DNA of 64,000 nt from Okapia johnstoni. Taxonomy: Eukaryota; Chordata; Mammalia; Artiodactyla; Giraffidae. Positions within the stretch are counted from its first letter, which is position 1, and each line of letters opens with the position of its first letter. The position numbers were made by a program, and so were the translations under genes. Location: assembly GCA_024291935.2 (NCBI GenBank), contig CM044309.1:33628001-33692000 (forward strand), read 5' to 3'. The notes below the pieces were generated by a model. The model made no database searches. It was not told the DNA's origin and was given only the letters and a program-made list of their open reading frames with translations. This document shows, in pieces, positions 44,960-56,850 of this stretch.

Positions 44960-45770
44960 CCCACCAAGCTCTGCCTTAGGTACCAGGCATTCACCAGAAC
45001 AAGAAGACCACAGTCTCTGTACTCATGGATTCAAGATGGAAAAAACCAAGTAAAACCAGAACAAAGCAGTTACAAATTGTAACAAACATTATGAAGAAAA
45101 CAAAAGAACAATAAAGAAAAACTTCCAAGAAGGATGAGTATGATACTAGTTTAGCCAAAAAATGAGACGGAACTAACTTAGCTAAGGGTAGAGAATGAGT
45201 TTTTTTAAAGTAGAACAGCAAGTTCAGAGACCCTAAGACATGAAAGGCTTTCTTATGTTGGAGGAACTGAAAGAAGACTTGCCAGGAGTGAAGTGAATGA
45301 GAGGAAAATGGCATGAGATTATGTTGGAGGTAGTAGTAGCAGTGAAAGTTGCTTAGTCCTGTCCAACTCTTTGTGACCCCATGGGCTATAACCCACCAGG
45401 CAACTCTGTCCATGGGATTCTCCGGGCAAGAATACTGAAGTGGGTTGCCATGCCCTTCTCCAGGGTATCTTCCCAACCCAGGGATCGAACCCTGGTCTCC
45501 TGTATTGCAGGCAGATTCTTTACCATCTCAGCCACCAGGAAGAATGTTGGAGATAGGCAAGCACTAGATCTGAGGACCTTAAAGGCCATAATATTATTCT
45601 AAGGATTAAGGGTTTTAAACCAGGAGGGTTTTAAACTAGGGAGTGGCATAATCTGATTTATTGTGCTATCAGTTGCTTGGAGAATGGAATAAAGTAAAAG
45701 TCATCAATTGTAACCCAAGACAGCAATGGTGAAGGCCTGGACTAAGGAATGGCAGTATAGGCAGAGAAAG
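44960..45770 (+). repeat. Ancient mammalian repeat, family not named, split by Bov-tA
   Basis: Same layout as at 27715-28320: TACCAGGCATTCACCAG, CTCTGTACTCATGGATTCAAG, later CTTAAAGGCCATAATATTATTC and CTAGGGAGTGGCATAATCTGA. Confidence 0.45.
45321..45552 (-). mobile_element. Bov-tA SINE with target-site duplication
   Basis: Reversed full copy. atgttggag repeats at 45321-45329 and 45544-45552. Confidence 0.93.
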
Positions 45771-45787
45771 AAATAAACATACTTAAG

Positions 45788-45896
45788 ATATATTTTTGTT
45801 TTTTGTTTGTTTGTTTGGCTTACAGGAATCTTAGTTTACTGACCAGGAGTCGAACCCATGCCCCCTGCAATGGAAGCACGGAGTTCTAAGCACGTA
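45788..45896 (-). mobile_element. CHR-type SINE, partial
   Basis: (GTTT)n, GGCTTACAGGAATCTTAGTTTA, CTGACCAGGAGTCGAACCC, then GGAGTTCTAAGCAC. Confidence 0.78.
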
Positions 45897-46006
45897 AGAC
45901 ATATCTTGGAGGTAGAGATTATGAAGACCTTATAAAATAATAAATTGAACAAACTTAGTCAAATATAAAATATTGGGTATGCTTTGAGTTTTACTATCAT
46001 CCCTCT

Positions 46007-46292
46007 GAGTCTTGTTGCTGCTAAGTCGTGTCAGTTGTGTCCGACTCTGTGCGACCCCATAGATGGCAGCCCACCAGGCTCCTCCGTCCCTGGGATTCTC
46101 CAGGCAAGAATACTGGAGTGGGTTGCCATTTCCTCCTCCAGTGCATGAAAGTGAAAAGTGAAAGTGAAGTCGCTCAGTCATGTCCGACTCTTCGCGACCC
46201 CATGGGCTGCAGGCTACCAGGCTCCTCCGTCCATGGGGTTTCCCAGGCAAGAGTACTAGAGTGGGGTGCCATTGCCTTCTCCGAGCCTTGTT
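46007..46292 (-). mobile_element. Bov-A2 dimeric SINE with target-site duplication
   Basis: Two BovA monomers in reverse (46018-46142 and 46165-46281) joined by an A/G-rich linker GAAAGTGAAAAGTGAAAGTG. gag(t/c)cttgttg flanks it with one mismatch. Confidence 0.9.
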
Positions 46293-46377
46293 GAAAGGGT
46301 AGCATTTAGTTACTCTGCTACCAGTGGGGCTTCATCGTATATGCTCTTTATATCTGTACTTGCATCACCAGTCTTTG

Positions 46378-46572
46378 TTGTTATTGTTCAGTCACTAAGT
46401 TATGTCTGACTATTTGCAACCTCATGACTACAGCACGCCAGGCTTCCCTGTCCTTCACTATCTCCCAAAGATTGGTCAAACTCATGTCCATTGAGTTGGT
46501 GATGCCATCCAAACATCTCATCCTCATCACCCCCTTCTCCTGCCCTCAATATTTCCCAGCATCAGGGCCAAC
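46378..46572 (-). mobile_element. BovB LINE 3' tail
   Basis: Reversed: TTGTTCAGTCACTAAGTTAT to CTCAATATTTCCCAGCATCAG. Confidence 0.9.
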
Positions 46573-46604
46573 TAGATCTACTCCTTTAAAAAGTTTACCC
46601 CTTT

Positions 46605-46960
46605 CAGACTTCCCTGGTGGTATGGTGGATGAGAATCTGTCTGCCAATGCAGAGAACACAGGTTCAGTCCCTGGTCAGGGAAGATTCCACATGCCATGGA
46701 GCAACTAAGCCCAGGCACCACAATTCTGAGCCCAAGCTCTAGAGCCTGTGAGCTGCAACTACTGAGCCTGTGCACCACAACTACTGAGGCCCACGCTCCC
46801 TAGAGTCTGTGCTCTGCAACAAGAGAAGCCACCACAATGAGAAGCCTGTGAACGGCAAAGAAGCGTAGCCCCCCTTGCTGAAACTAGAGAAAGCCCAGGC
46901 ACAACAATGAAGACCCAATGCAGCCATAAATAAAAATAATAAATAGTTTTAAATAAGGTT
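46605..46960 (+). mobile_element. ART2A-type SINE, near full length
   Basis: CAGACTTCCCTGGTGGTATG, CCCTGGTCAGGGAAGATTCC, repeated CACCACAA segments, CCTTGCTGAAACTAGAGAAAG, ending in an A/T-rich tail. gtttaccc occurs on both sides (46594-46601 and 46962-46969). Confidence 0.92.
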
Positions 46961-46969
46961 TACCCTGTT

Positions 46970-47500
46970 CTTCAATTCTCAATTTAAAATTCATTTATTC
47001 AATAAATAAATACATTTATATAGGGAGCTGAGTTGAATATAAATTGATTCAAAGCATAGTTTATATTTTCTTTTCATTCAAAGATCCAGTCATTCCTCGG
47101 GATCTTCGGGATTGGCTTTAGGACAGTTTCCACCACCACCTATACCAAAATCCAAGTCTCATATAAAATGGCATAGTATTTGCATCAGATACCCCACTTA
47201 CTTCCTCCTAAATACTTTAAATCATCTCTAGATTGCCTATGATACCTAACACAACATTGATACTATATAGCAGTTGCTGATACATGGCTAAATTCAAGTT
47301 TTGCTTTTTGTAATTTTCTGGAATTATTTTCTCTTGCATACTTTCAACCCCTGCAGAACCCGAGAATATGGAAGGATGACTGTATACTTATTCTGTAAAT
47401 GACTCTTTAAATACAATAGAATCTCCTTTATGAAACTATGAGAATTATGTGCTAGCATAAGCAAAGTATGTTGATGGAAAATAACAGAACAGAATTATAA
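46970..47500. other. Unique sequence, nothing recognised
   Basis: AT-rich. No gene or named repeat. Confidence 0.5.
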
Positions 47501-47510
47501 TTTACACTGG

Positions 47511-47739
47511 AATTTAAGTTTCTTGTTGTTTAGTTGTTGAGTCCTGTCTGATTCTTTTGGACCCCATGGACTGTAGCCCACAAGGCTCCTTTGTCCATAC
47601 GATTTCCCAAGCAAGAAGACTGGAGTGGGTTGTCATTTCCTTCTCTAGAGCATCTTCCCAACCAAGGGATCCAATCTGAGTCTCCTGCATTGGCAGGCAG
47701 ATTCTTTACCACTGAGCCACCAGGGAAGCCCAATTTAAG
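47511..47739 (-). mobile_element. Bov-tA SINE with target-site duplication
   Basis: Reversed full copy. aatttaag at 47511-47518 and 47732-47739. Confidence 0.93.
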
Positions 47740-47751
47740 GTTATGTCTAAA

Positions 47752-47928
47752 TGTTGTTGTTCAGTCACTAAGGTTGTGTCTGACTGACTCTTCGCTACCC
47801 CATGGACTGCAGCACACCAGGCATCCCTGTCTCTCACCATCTCCTGGAGTTTGCCCAATTTCATGTCCATTGACAGTGATGCCATCCAGCCATCTCATCC
47901 TCTGTTTCCCTCTTCTCCTTCTGCCAAT
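47752..47928 (-). mobile_element. BovB LINE 3' tail
   Basis: Reversed: GTTGTTCAGTCACTAAGGTT to CTCATCCTCTGTTTCCCTCTT. Confidence 0.9.
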
Positions 47929-48525
47929 AAATAATGACTAATTAGCTGAGTTAAGAATATTAAGAATAACCATTGCATAGAAACATGTCTTTGATTTTAG
48001 GATTTGTCTTTTATTAGTAAAATGTAGTACAGTAAATTAATCTTAATGAATTTTCCTATAGTTTAATAAACGCAAACATGCTAATACACATACAGGAAGT
48101 CCCCATATCAGCCAAAACAAAATGAAAAAATGCCTCTTTTGCTCCAATTTAACCTTAACATTCTTTGAAGAGTTTCTGAATTTCAAACAAATCCAATCAC
48201 TCCTGAATAATGACAAGCTCTAGCTTATCTGTCTACTTCAAGTCCTGGCCTTTGTTTAAAGTAAATGGATTAACATTTTCATTGTTGGGATTTTCTCCAA
48301 TCTAGGTTTGATAGGTTATCAGCAATTAAAAAAAACACACACCAAAACAGCCCTCTTTGGCATTTTGTTCTCACTCCTCCCCACACCCCAAAAATCCCTT
48401 TCCTACAAAAAATCATATGACTCATTTTTTTTTAATGCAGGCAATAATATAGTACTTTCTTTAAAAAAAAAATTGGATAGTACATTCTTTTTATCACACA
48501 GTTGCAAAGGTTTTCCTTGAAAAAC
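47929..48525. other. AT-rich unique sequence
   Basis: No feature beyond short A and T runs. Confidence 0.5.
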
Positions 48526-48527
48526 TT

Positions 48528-48722
48528 TCTTTTTTAAATTTTTTATTTTATACTGGAGTATAGCCAATTAATAATGTTTTGATAGTTTCAGGTGGACAGC
48601 AAAGGGACTCAGCCATACACATACATGTATCCATTCTTCCCCAAACTCCCCTCCCATCCAGGCTGCCACATAACATTGAGAAGAGTTCCCTGTACTATAC
48701 AGTAGGAGCCTGTTGGTTAAGC
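48528..48722 (-). mobile_element. L1 3' UTR fragment
   Basis: Reversed: TTTTTTATTTTATACTGGAG, GCAAAGGGACTCAGCCATAC, CTATACAGTAGGAGCCTGTTGG. Closely resembles 44011-44202. Confidence 0.82.
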
Positions 48723-48739
48723 ATTTTAAATATAGCAGT

Positions 48740-49280
48740 GTATACTTCCTTGACTAGCTTTTGATTAATGTTTGTTTAATATTATTTTTAAGTACAGGGA
48801 TCTCTTTAAATGTTTTCATATGAAAAGAGTTAATGATTTGATTCTTCTCTTTCCCTATTGCATTTTCAGGGCACTCCTAGTACTAGGCAGACCAAGCAAG
48901 ATTTTCAAGGGTTCGCAGTACTAAGCACCCCAATGGGTAAGTGCCTCGTTGGTCCCCTTGGTGCTTCATGCCCAAAGCTCCTACCAAGAGTTCTGAATAT
49001 CTGTTTTCCTGTGTAATCCTTGTCACTGCTGGTTAGTTGGACTGGCGCTGAAAGAGAAAGTTCTCCTTAACAGATGCACGCATGACATTTAGAAACAAGA
49101 AGAGAGTTTCTCTGTCAGGATCAGAGCTTGCCATCAAGGTACTTTGCTTCTTCCAAATATGCAGACTCTTTATTTTATTTGAACAGGTGTCATTTTAATT
49201 CTGATTATAATTATAAATATTATGACCTCTTGAGTTGTACCTCCTTTTTTCTTTTCATTTCTTTACTGTTTGGTCAAGTA
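48740..49280. other. Unique sequence, nothing recognised
   Basis: No gene or named repeat. Ends at the 5' truncation point of the following BovB. Confidence 0.5.
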
Positions 49281-49285
49281 TGCTG

Positions 49286-50698
49286 TGAAAGTGCTGCACT
49301 CGATATGCCAGCAAATTTGGAAAACTCAGCAGTGGCCACAGGACTGGGAAAGGTCAGTTTTCGTTCCAATCCCAAAGAAAGGCAATGCCAAAGAATGCTC
49401 AAACTACCGCACAATTGCACTCATCTCACACGCTAATAAAGTAATGCTCAAAATTCTCCAAGCCAGGCTTCAGCAATACGTGAACCGTGAACTTCCAGAT
49501 GTTCAAGCTGGTTTTAGAAAAGGCAGAGGAACCAGAGATCAAATTGCCAATATCCGCTGGATCATCGAAAAAGCAAGAGAGTTCCAGAAAAACATCTATT
49601 TCTGCTTTATTGACTATGCCAAAGCCTTTGACTGTGTGGATCACAATAAACTGTGGAAAATTCTGAAAGAGATGGGAATACCAGACCATCTGACCTGTCT
49701 CTTGAGAAACCTGTATGCAGGTCAGGAAGCAACAGTTAGAACTGGACATGGAACAACAGATTGGTTCCAAATAGGAAAAGGAGTACGTCAAGGCTGTATA
49801 TTGTCACCCTGCTTATTTAACTTATATGCAGAGTACATCATGAGAAACGTTGGGCTGGAAGAAACACAAGCTGGAAGCAAGATTGCTGGGAGAAATATCA
49901 ATAACCTCAGATATGCGGGTGACACCACCCTTATGGCAGAAAGTGAAGAAGAACTAAAGAGCCTCTTGATGAAAGTGAGAGAGGAGAGTGAAAAAGTTGG
50001 CTTAAAGCTCAACATTCAGAAAACTAAGATCATGGCATCTGGTCCCATCACTTCATGGGAAGTAGATGGGGAAACAGTGGAAACAGTGTCAGACTTTATT
50101 TTTTTGGGCTCCAGAATCACTGCAGATGGTGATTGCAGCCATGAAATTAAAAGACGCTTACTCCTTGGAAGGAAGGTTATGGCCAACCTAGACAGCGTAT
50201 TTAAAAGCAGAGACATTACTTTGCCAACAAAAGTCCGTCTAGTCAAGGCTATGGTTTTTCCGGTGGTCATGTATGGATGTGAGAGTTGGACGGTGAAGAA
50301 AGCTGAGCGCAGAAGAATTGATGCTTTTGAACTGTGGTGTTGGAGAAGACTCTTGAGAGTCCCTTGGACTGCAAGGAGATCCAATCAATCCATCCTAAAA
50401 GAGATCAATCCTGGGTGTTCATTGGAAGGTCTGATATTGAAGCTGAAACTCCAGTACTTTGGCCACCTCATGCGAAAGGTTGACTCATTGGAAAAGACCC
50501 TAATGCTGGGTAGGATTGGGGGCAGGAGGAGAAGGGAACGACAGAGGATGAAATGGTTGGATGGCATCACCAACTCGATGGACATGGGTTTGGGTGGACT
50601 CCGGGAGTTGGTGATGGACAGGGAGGCCTGGCGCACTGCAATTCATGGGGTCGCAAAGAGTCGGACACGACTGAGCGACTGAACTGAACTGACTGATG
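49286..50698 (+). mobile_element. BovB LINE with a 470-aa open RT frame but mutated catalytic motif
   Basis: A 5'-truncated BovB whose frame (49270-50682) is open from mid-ORF to the natural C-terminus. Residues 113-122 are [10 protein letters not shown] (RT motif A) and about 173-181 are RQGCILSPC (motif B region). The motif C position reads YAGD at residues 215-218, where two other copies in this window read YADD, so one catalytic aspartate is glycine (GGT at 49918-49920). The C-terminal part ([16 protein letters not shown]..., YFGHLMRK) is complete. With no endonuclease and a broken active site it should be inert. The open frame suggests a young copy. Confidence 0.96.
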
Positions 50699-50787
50699 TA
50701 CTCTATCTCGAATGTTTCCTAAACAGTGACATTTATAGGCTACATAATTTGTCTCATTGATAATGGAAAATTGAAAACAATATGGTA

Positions 50788-50897
50788 TATAATTGCTTTC
50801 AAACTGTGGTGCTGGAGAATAGTCTTGAGAGTGCCTTGGACTTCAAGGAGATCAAACCAATCATTAAGGAAACAAACCCTGAATATTCATTAGAAGG
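50788..50897 (+). mobile_element. BovB LINE fragment, cut by a Bov-tA
   Basis: GCTTTCAAACTGTGGTGCTG to CCCTGAATATTCATTAGAAG, stopping at the SINE. A later BovB tail piece at 51530-51645 could be the displaced end. Confidence 0.8.
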
Positions 50898-51095
50898 GCT
50901 TCCCTGATGGCTCAGATGGTAAAGAATCTGCCTGCAATGCGGGAGACCTAGGTTCGATCCCTGGGTTGGGAAGATCCCCTGGAGAAGGAAATGGCAGCCC
51001 ACTCCAGTATTCTTGCCTGGAGAATCCCATGGACGAGACTGGTGGGCACAGTCCATGGGGGTCACAAAGAATCAGACACGACTAACTTTCTTTTC
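50897..51095 (+). mobile_element. Bov-tA SINE
   Basis: GGGCTTCCCTGATGGCTCAG to AATCAGACACGACTAACTTTC. Confidence 0.93.
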
Positions 51096-51124
51096 TTTTC
51101 CGAAAAATAGTTGGAATAATCCTC

Positions 51125-51510
51125 CCACTCAGTAGCATATGAAATTACCCAACCTATAAAAACTAACCACACCACATTTCACAGATGCACTCACGCTCTG
51201 CGATGGCCCCACTCTATGAAGTGTGCTTCCCTCTGAATCTGAATAAATGCACTTCTTACCTATCACTTTGTCTCTCACTGAATTCTTTCCGCGATGAGGC
51301 ATCAAGAACTCGAGTTTATTTTGGTCCTGAAACCAGGTACCGCAGGTTTTGGCTGGGTTCCAGTCCCAGCTATGTGGATTTAAATCCCAAGCAGGATTTT
51401 GTCTGAGTTTGAGTCCCAGCTATGTGGGTTCAAGTCCCAGCCATGTGGGTTAGAGTCCCAAACTGGGTTTTGGCTTGGTCATGTCCCAGCACATGGGTTC
51501 AAGTCCCAAT
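51125..51510 (+). mobile_element. Probable ERV LTR (solo or partial) with degenerate tandem repeat
   Basis: CTATAAAAAC (TATA-like, 51154-51163) is followed by AATAAA at 51242-51247 and a TTGTCTCTCACTGAATTCTTT segment, the promoter and polyadenylation layout of a retroviral LTR. From about 51340 to 51505, 20-21-base units around GTGGGTTCAAGTCCCAGCCA repeat imperfectly. No gag, pol or env frame is present. The family name is not certain. Confidence 0.5.
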
Positions 51511-51529
51511 CTGTGGTAAATGGTTTCAT

Positions 51530-51645
51530 ACCAACTCAGTGGACATAAGTTTGAGCAAACTCAGGGAGATAGTGAAGGACAGGGCAGCCTGGCATGCTGC
51601 AGTCCATGGGGTTGCAAAGAGTTGGAGGCAACTTTGCAACTGAAT
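51530..51645 (+). mobile_element. BovB LINE 3' tail
   Basis: ACCAACTCAGTGGACATAAG to GCAACTTTGCAACTGAATAA. Confidence 0.85.
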
Positions 51646-52245
51646 AATAATGGTAGATATTGATCTGTGTTCTCCAATATGCAATGTAAAGTCATTATTG
51701 TACATACACATATATACATACATATATCTATATAGTGTATAAATATGTCCCCTCAAGTATGCAAAGTTTCCATTTATTCCTGACTCCCTTCCTGCATCTC
51801 TTCTGACCAGATCTCTAGCTTACATTAGCTATTGGCAGATGTAAATGTAACCATTCCTTATAAGAGAATACACATCTAAATGGCTTTCTAGAAATGGCAG
51901 TCCTGAACTAAATTCCTGCCTTTCCATGCCCTTCTCCTCACCCATGGTGCCAGGGTCTTCACTGTCAGTGGGGAGATATTGGGCAGTTTGGGAACTAGAG
52001 AGGCAGCCGAATACAGCAGAACTCGCCTGGAAGCTGAGTCTCAGGAACTGGATTCTTTCCAATCTGAGCTGGAAATCCTGAGCAAGATTTAGCTTTTCTG
52101 AGCCTCAGCTTCTCTTTCTGTTAACTAGGAATAATACCTTACAAGTTCAAGTGTATGTCAAAATTTATTATAAGGTGATATCCAAGTGCTAATTGTTGCT
52201 ACATTTAAAAGTAAAGGCAGAAACTTGTAAATAAATAAAAGTAGG
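51646..52245. other. Unique sequence, nothing recognised
   Basis: A short (TACA/TATA)-rich run at 51700-51740. A MIR-like AGCCTCAGCTTCTCTTTCTG at 52102 hints at an old SINE. Confidence 0.45.
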
Positions 52246-52251
52246 AATTTA

Positions 52252-52365
52252 TGGGAATTCTTTGGCGGTCCAGTGGGTAGGACTCTACACTTTCACTGCT
52301 GAGGGCCCAGTTCAATCCCTGGTCAGGCCAATTAAGATATGGTAAGCTGCATGGTATAGCCAAAT
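52252..52365 (+). mobile_element. CHR-type SINE
   Basis: GGGAATTCTTTGGCGGTCCA to CTGCATGGTATAGCC. Confidence 0.85.
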
Positions 52366-52753
52366 GTATGTATAAGAACAAGGTAAATAAATAAAAGTGA
52401 GAACTTAAAGAATCAAATTTTGGAAAACTTGGTCCAAAAATACCTCGTCTTAATTTTAAGCATTTAATACTACATAATGATCTTCTTGGTTTCTGAGTTT
52501 ATTATAGTCTTCACATTTACAGCCAGGTTCTCTTAGACACTGATTTGTTGTGTTTGGAAAATCAGTGAGCACATGTTAACACCTAAAAGATATCTATTAC
52601 TATGGTAAGGCATAGAGAATGTATATGGAAAATTGACCTCAGCTGATTTTGTTTTGGACAGCCTAGAAATAGAGAGAGGCACTTTTGATTTTCAGCAATC
52701 AAGTGAGAAAAAGGGAGAAAAGCCGGAGAAGACCCTCCTGCTCTGTATCTCTC

Positions 52754-52974
52754 TCACTCTACTGTGTGTGTTCGTTGCTCAGTAGTGTCCGACTCTGCAA
52801 CCTGTAGCCCACCAGGCTCCTCTGTCCATGGAATTTTCCAGGCAAGAATACTGAAGTGGGCTGCCAATTCCTTCTCCAGGGGATCTTCCTGGACCCAGAG
52901 ATCAAATCCGGGTCCCCTGCATTGCAGGTAGATTCTTTACCAGCTGAGCCACCAGGGAAGACCATCACTCTACT
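52754..52974 (-). mobile_element. Bov-tA SINE with target-site duplication
   Basis: Reversed copy with a small deletion (GACTCTGCAACCTGTAGCCC). tcactctact at 52754-52763 and 52965-52974. Confidence 0.93.
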
Positions 52975-54170
52975 AGGAATGCATATGTATGTTATTTTGA
53001 TTTCATTGTGGAGTTTTGCTTCTGCTAAGCACATCTACCAGAAGTTTTAGTGTACACCTGATGCTGAAACTAATTCTATATAAATAAAATCTTTGCACAT
53101 TGAAAATAAACCTTGTCTTAACATGAATTTCCCCTATTAAACTGCATTACATTCTTCCTCTCCAAAATATACATATTTGAAGTAATATATATTCCATGTC
53201 TTTTTTAAAAAAGAGCTCTACAAATATTCAGAATCCATTAGTCATTCACATATGGTGTTCCGTTAGAATGTTTTAATAGAAAGTTAAGATATCTCCACTG
53301 AGGGCCTGCGAGTTTGATTTGGGAAGAAAGAAGCAGTCATTAGGAAAAAAGGCATTTTTAAAGAGTTGGAACAGGCCCAAGTAGAGGGAAGCAGTGAAGA
53401 CTGGGACAAGCTTGGAGATACTGGGAAGTTTTGGAACTGGAAGAACACCAGCAGGAGAGAACAGAGAGAAGAAAGACAAGATAAGACAGACTGCACATTT
53501 TCTAGAATTTTCTTCTTTATGGAGAAAATGCAGGGGAAGCTCTCTTCATTCCAGTCTTCTCAGTAATATTTCTGGGACCCAGAATTCAAGCAAGGGATAT
53601 ACAGCCAAGGTTGACCAGGTTTTTGTGCACTTGCCTGGGAACTCAACCATCACAGTGTTTCTGAAAGAAAAATGTATTCCAACTCTCAAAGAGCCAACCC
53701 TCAAACGCATTTTTGGAATGCAATCTGTTTGAAAGTGAAATAGCCGGGTGGCCTGTATAAAGTTATCTTTCAAAAAACAGTTGCAGTTAGAAACATATCG
53801 ACTTCTATGAAAAACTGGTTTTTGATGGGGGCTGAATCTTTTGGAGATATCTTACATACTTTTTGGAAGGACATGGGCTATAAATACATGTGAGGTATAT
53901 GTATTAAAATATTTAGGTAGATAGTGACATTTTTAAAGTCAGAGCTCTAGAATAGTTTCACCACGTTCAGGCATCCCAAATATCTTCTTTTATCATAGCC
54001 CTGAAATCAACTGTTTGCTTCAGCTATCATGGGGCATCCTAGCCTAAAAATAATCTCATCTACCATAAATCACATCCATGTGAACAAAAAGCTGTGCAAA
54101 ACATTTATAATGCAGTAGCTGTATCCCTGGTTTATTAAACCCCTTTGGAGAATTTAGAATCACTTGTACT
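52975..54170. other. Unique sequence, no young repeat
   Basis: Small open frames on both strands near 53.3-53.8 kb overlap each other and have no recognisable domain. I do not call them genes. Confidence 0.5.
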
Positions 54171-54175
54171 CACAC

Positions 54176-54297
54176 TATTTATTGATTGATTTTGGCTATG
54201 TGGCATACGGGATCTTAGTTCCTGGACTAAGGATAGAACCCTTGCTCCCTGCAGTGGAAGCTTGGAGTCCTAACCACTGGACCACCAGGGAATTCCT
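54176..54297 (-). mobile_element. CHR-type SINE
   Basis: Reversed: TTATTGATTGATTTTGGCTA, TTAGTTCCTGGACTAAGGAT, and a 5' end CCACTGGACCACCAGGGAAT. Confidence 0.87.
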
Positions 54298-54899
54298 TTA
54301 TGCTCACAATTTTTAAAATGAAGTGGCAAGTTGAGGTGAAATAACCAAGTTCATCAAGTGCTTGAAATTTTTCAATCAGGATGGATACAACTTAGAATTT
54401 CTCCTACAGTAATTTTACTCAGATAAATGATATGAACAATGAAAATGATTCTTTATGAAGTTATTCCAGTCAACTCTTCTCTTTGCACACTTAGTTTATG
54501 ACTGCAACCCCAGTAAAATGTGTGTTCAAGGAAAGAACTCACTTATTTTTCCTTCTAAGGGCTGTTACCCATATGTAGGGTGACTAATTTATGGTCCAAG
54601 CCAGGATTCTCTTCTTTAGAAAAAAAAATGCTAAACCAGATGAGACTTCAGGAAAATAGGTATAAAACAGGACTATCTTGGGAAATCAAAACTGTGATAC
54701 CTGATTCATAGCTGCATTTTGGTTGCCCAAATTTCCCTCCCAACTCAGTGTAATCTTTGACAGATAGTATGGCTTCATTCAAACAACAGTGACCTGAATG
54801 ACTTGGGTTTCCTCCTATAGAAAAGACACATCATCCACCAGCTCTTTAAACCATAAAACTAGGGAAACGGAGGCCTCCTTTCCCCCCTCTATCTCTTTC

Positions 54900-55740
54900 T
54901 TCCAACCAGTTATCAAGTCTCATGATTTTCTCTTCCTAATCCATCCACGTCTACCCAGTTCACTATCACTACTTTAGTTCAGGTCACCATTATCATCTGC
55001 ATCATAGCAACAGCTTTCTATTGGTTTACAGATTTACCTCCTGACCCCTCCAATGCAGAAAGGTGCCCAATTGCTCTTTCTCAATTAGTCATTCTCCTCC
55101 TTAAAATCTGTACTGAGTCCCCATTGACCTCAGATCAATCCTTAGCTTGTCCTGTAAGGTGCTTCATAATTGGATACATAGCTCCAGCCTCTCTTTAATC
55201 ACCCCCTGCCCCCACCTTCTTTGCACACTATGCTTCAGCACATTGAATTAAGTTCAGTTCTTGGAATGCACCTCCCATTTAACTATATTTTGGGGGGGAA
55301 AAAAAGTGCTTTCTCCTCTGTGCTCCACATTCTAGTCTACCCCATCCCATTCCTGGGCCTGAAATTCCCTTTTTATTATTCAGATCTCAGTTTAGAAAGG
55401 ACTTCCTCCAGAAAGTCTACCTCCCCCCAGGCAAACACCTTTTACATGTTCCCAGTAATCTCTTCTTCCCTCATCAGTATACTTAACCCAACTATGGGTC
55501 ACTTCTTTGAAATCTACTGGAGTATGATCTCAGTAAGGACCTGCGCTTCCAACTTTCCTGGTTTGCACAACAAATCAAGAAAATCTACATGCTCTCATGA
55601 ATGCCAGCCTGACTGTGCCCTTTCCTAATACCCAGCCTTCTGTCCTAATTTTTATATCTTTTTGCAGATCATACCAAGTAGCTAATCATACCATCCTGTC
55701 TCATTCACTCCCCCCACGCCATGCTCTAAGTCTTCTCCTT
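54900..55740 (-). repeat. L2-like LINE remnant
   Basis: Reversed order: ACCTCCTGACCCCTCCAATG, CTGTACTGAGTCCCCATTGA, ACTATGCTTCAGCACA, GGACTTCCTCCAGAAAGTC. The open frame at 55221-55628 is a by-product. Confidence 0.5.
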
Positions 55741-56640
55741 CAGTGGAAATGAATCCCGTGTACCTTCTGAGTGCCCGAGGGCAAGCAACATATGGAAAGG
55801 AAAATTGGCTTATTGCCATAAAAAACCAAACTCAGCAGATTTTTCTTTCCTCCTAAATTTAACACGATGGAGAAAAGTGCTTACATCACCAAAGCTCCAG
55901 AGACCCCAGGGAAGTCACTGACAGCTGATTTCTCAATCTCCTCAGAGTACTATAGAGAGTAAACACCTCCAGTTATGGAATCCAGGCAGTCACAAACGGG
56001 TGAAACTGTTTAAAAATCATGAAATAATGTGTAGATATCCATTAAGGTACGTTTATGATATCCTTATTTTGAGACTGTGCTTCAAACACAAAAGGATGTA
56101 GAAACATCTCCTCCTCCTCATTGGAAAAATAATTTAGGGGCACAAAAATTCAGCTTATGTGAGAATAAACAATGAGAATGAATTTAGAGCAAGCGGTATA
56201 GTAAGCCTCTGCAATTCAAGTATAAAGACAGTATCCATCCTGGCTAAACACATCTGCTTCCGCCATGAGCTCTATCTTAAGTCACACTCCTTTAGAAATT
56301 TCACGGCCAAGACAAGAACCAATTGGACAAAATGTTGCCTTTTGTAATCAGTGTGCCCAGAGTTGAAGAAGAAAAAAAAAAATTGTCCTTTGGATTCTAA
56401 GTTCAATAGCTCTTTTTTTCTCTGTGGATATCCGTTTATGGTTGTTTGAGAAGGGTATTGTGCCAGTCCAAGCTTCCATCAATACATACTTGATTAGATC
56501 TGTTAGAGTAAATTATTCACATTTTGGGAAAATGTTTGACATTCCAGTGTTCTTTCTGTATTCTGAAATATAAATACTTTCATAAATAATACTTGGATAT
56601 CTGGGAAACACAATTAAGTGCTTATTTATACTCAGCACAA
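55741..56640. other. Unique sequence, nothing recognised
   Basis: No gene or named repeat. Confidence 0.5.
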
Positions 56641-56646
56641 GTTAGC

Positions 56647-56838
56647 CCTTCCCTGGTGGCTCTGATGGTAAAGAATCTGCCTGCTCTGTAGGAGACCTGG
56701 GTTTGATCCCTGGGTTGGGAATATCCCCTGGAAAGGAAATGGCTATCCACTCCAGTACCCTTGCCTGGAGAATCCTATAGACAGAGGAACCTGGCGGTTA
56801 CAGTCCATGAGGGTCACAAAGAGTCAGACATGGCAGCT
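56647..56838 (+). mobile_element. Bov-tA SINE
   Basis: AGCCCTTCCCTGGTGGCTCT to GTCAGACATGGCAGCTACTGA, followed directly by a CA microsatellite. Confidence 0.93.
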
Positions 56839-56844
56839 ACTGAA

Positions 56845-56850
56845 CACATA

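Noticed and set aside
53273..53773. Cluster of overlapping short frames on both strands
   Set aside because: The frames contradict one another, none has a known domain or splice context, and no retrocopy signature is seen.
55221..55628. 135-codon plus-strand frame
   Set aside because: It lies in a reversed L2-like remnant and has no domain.
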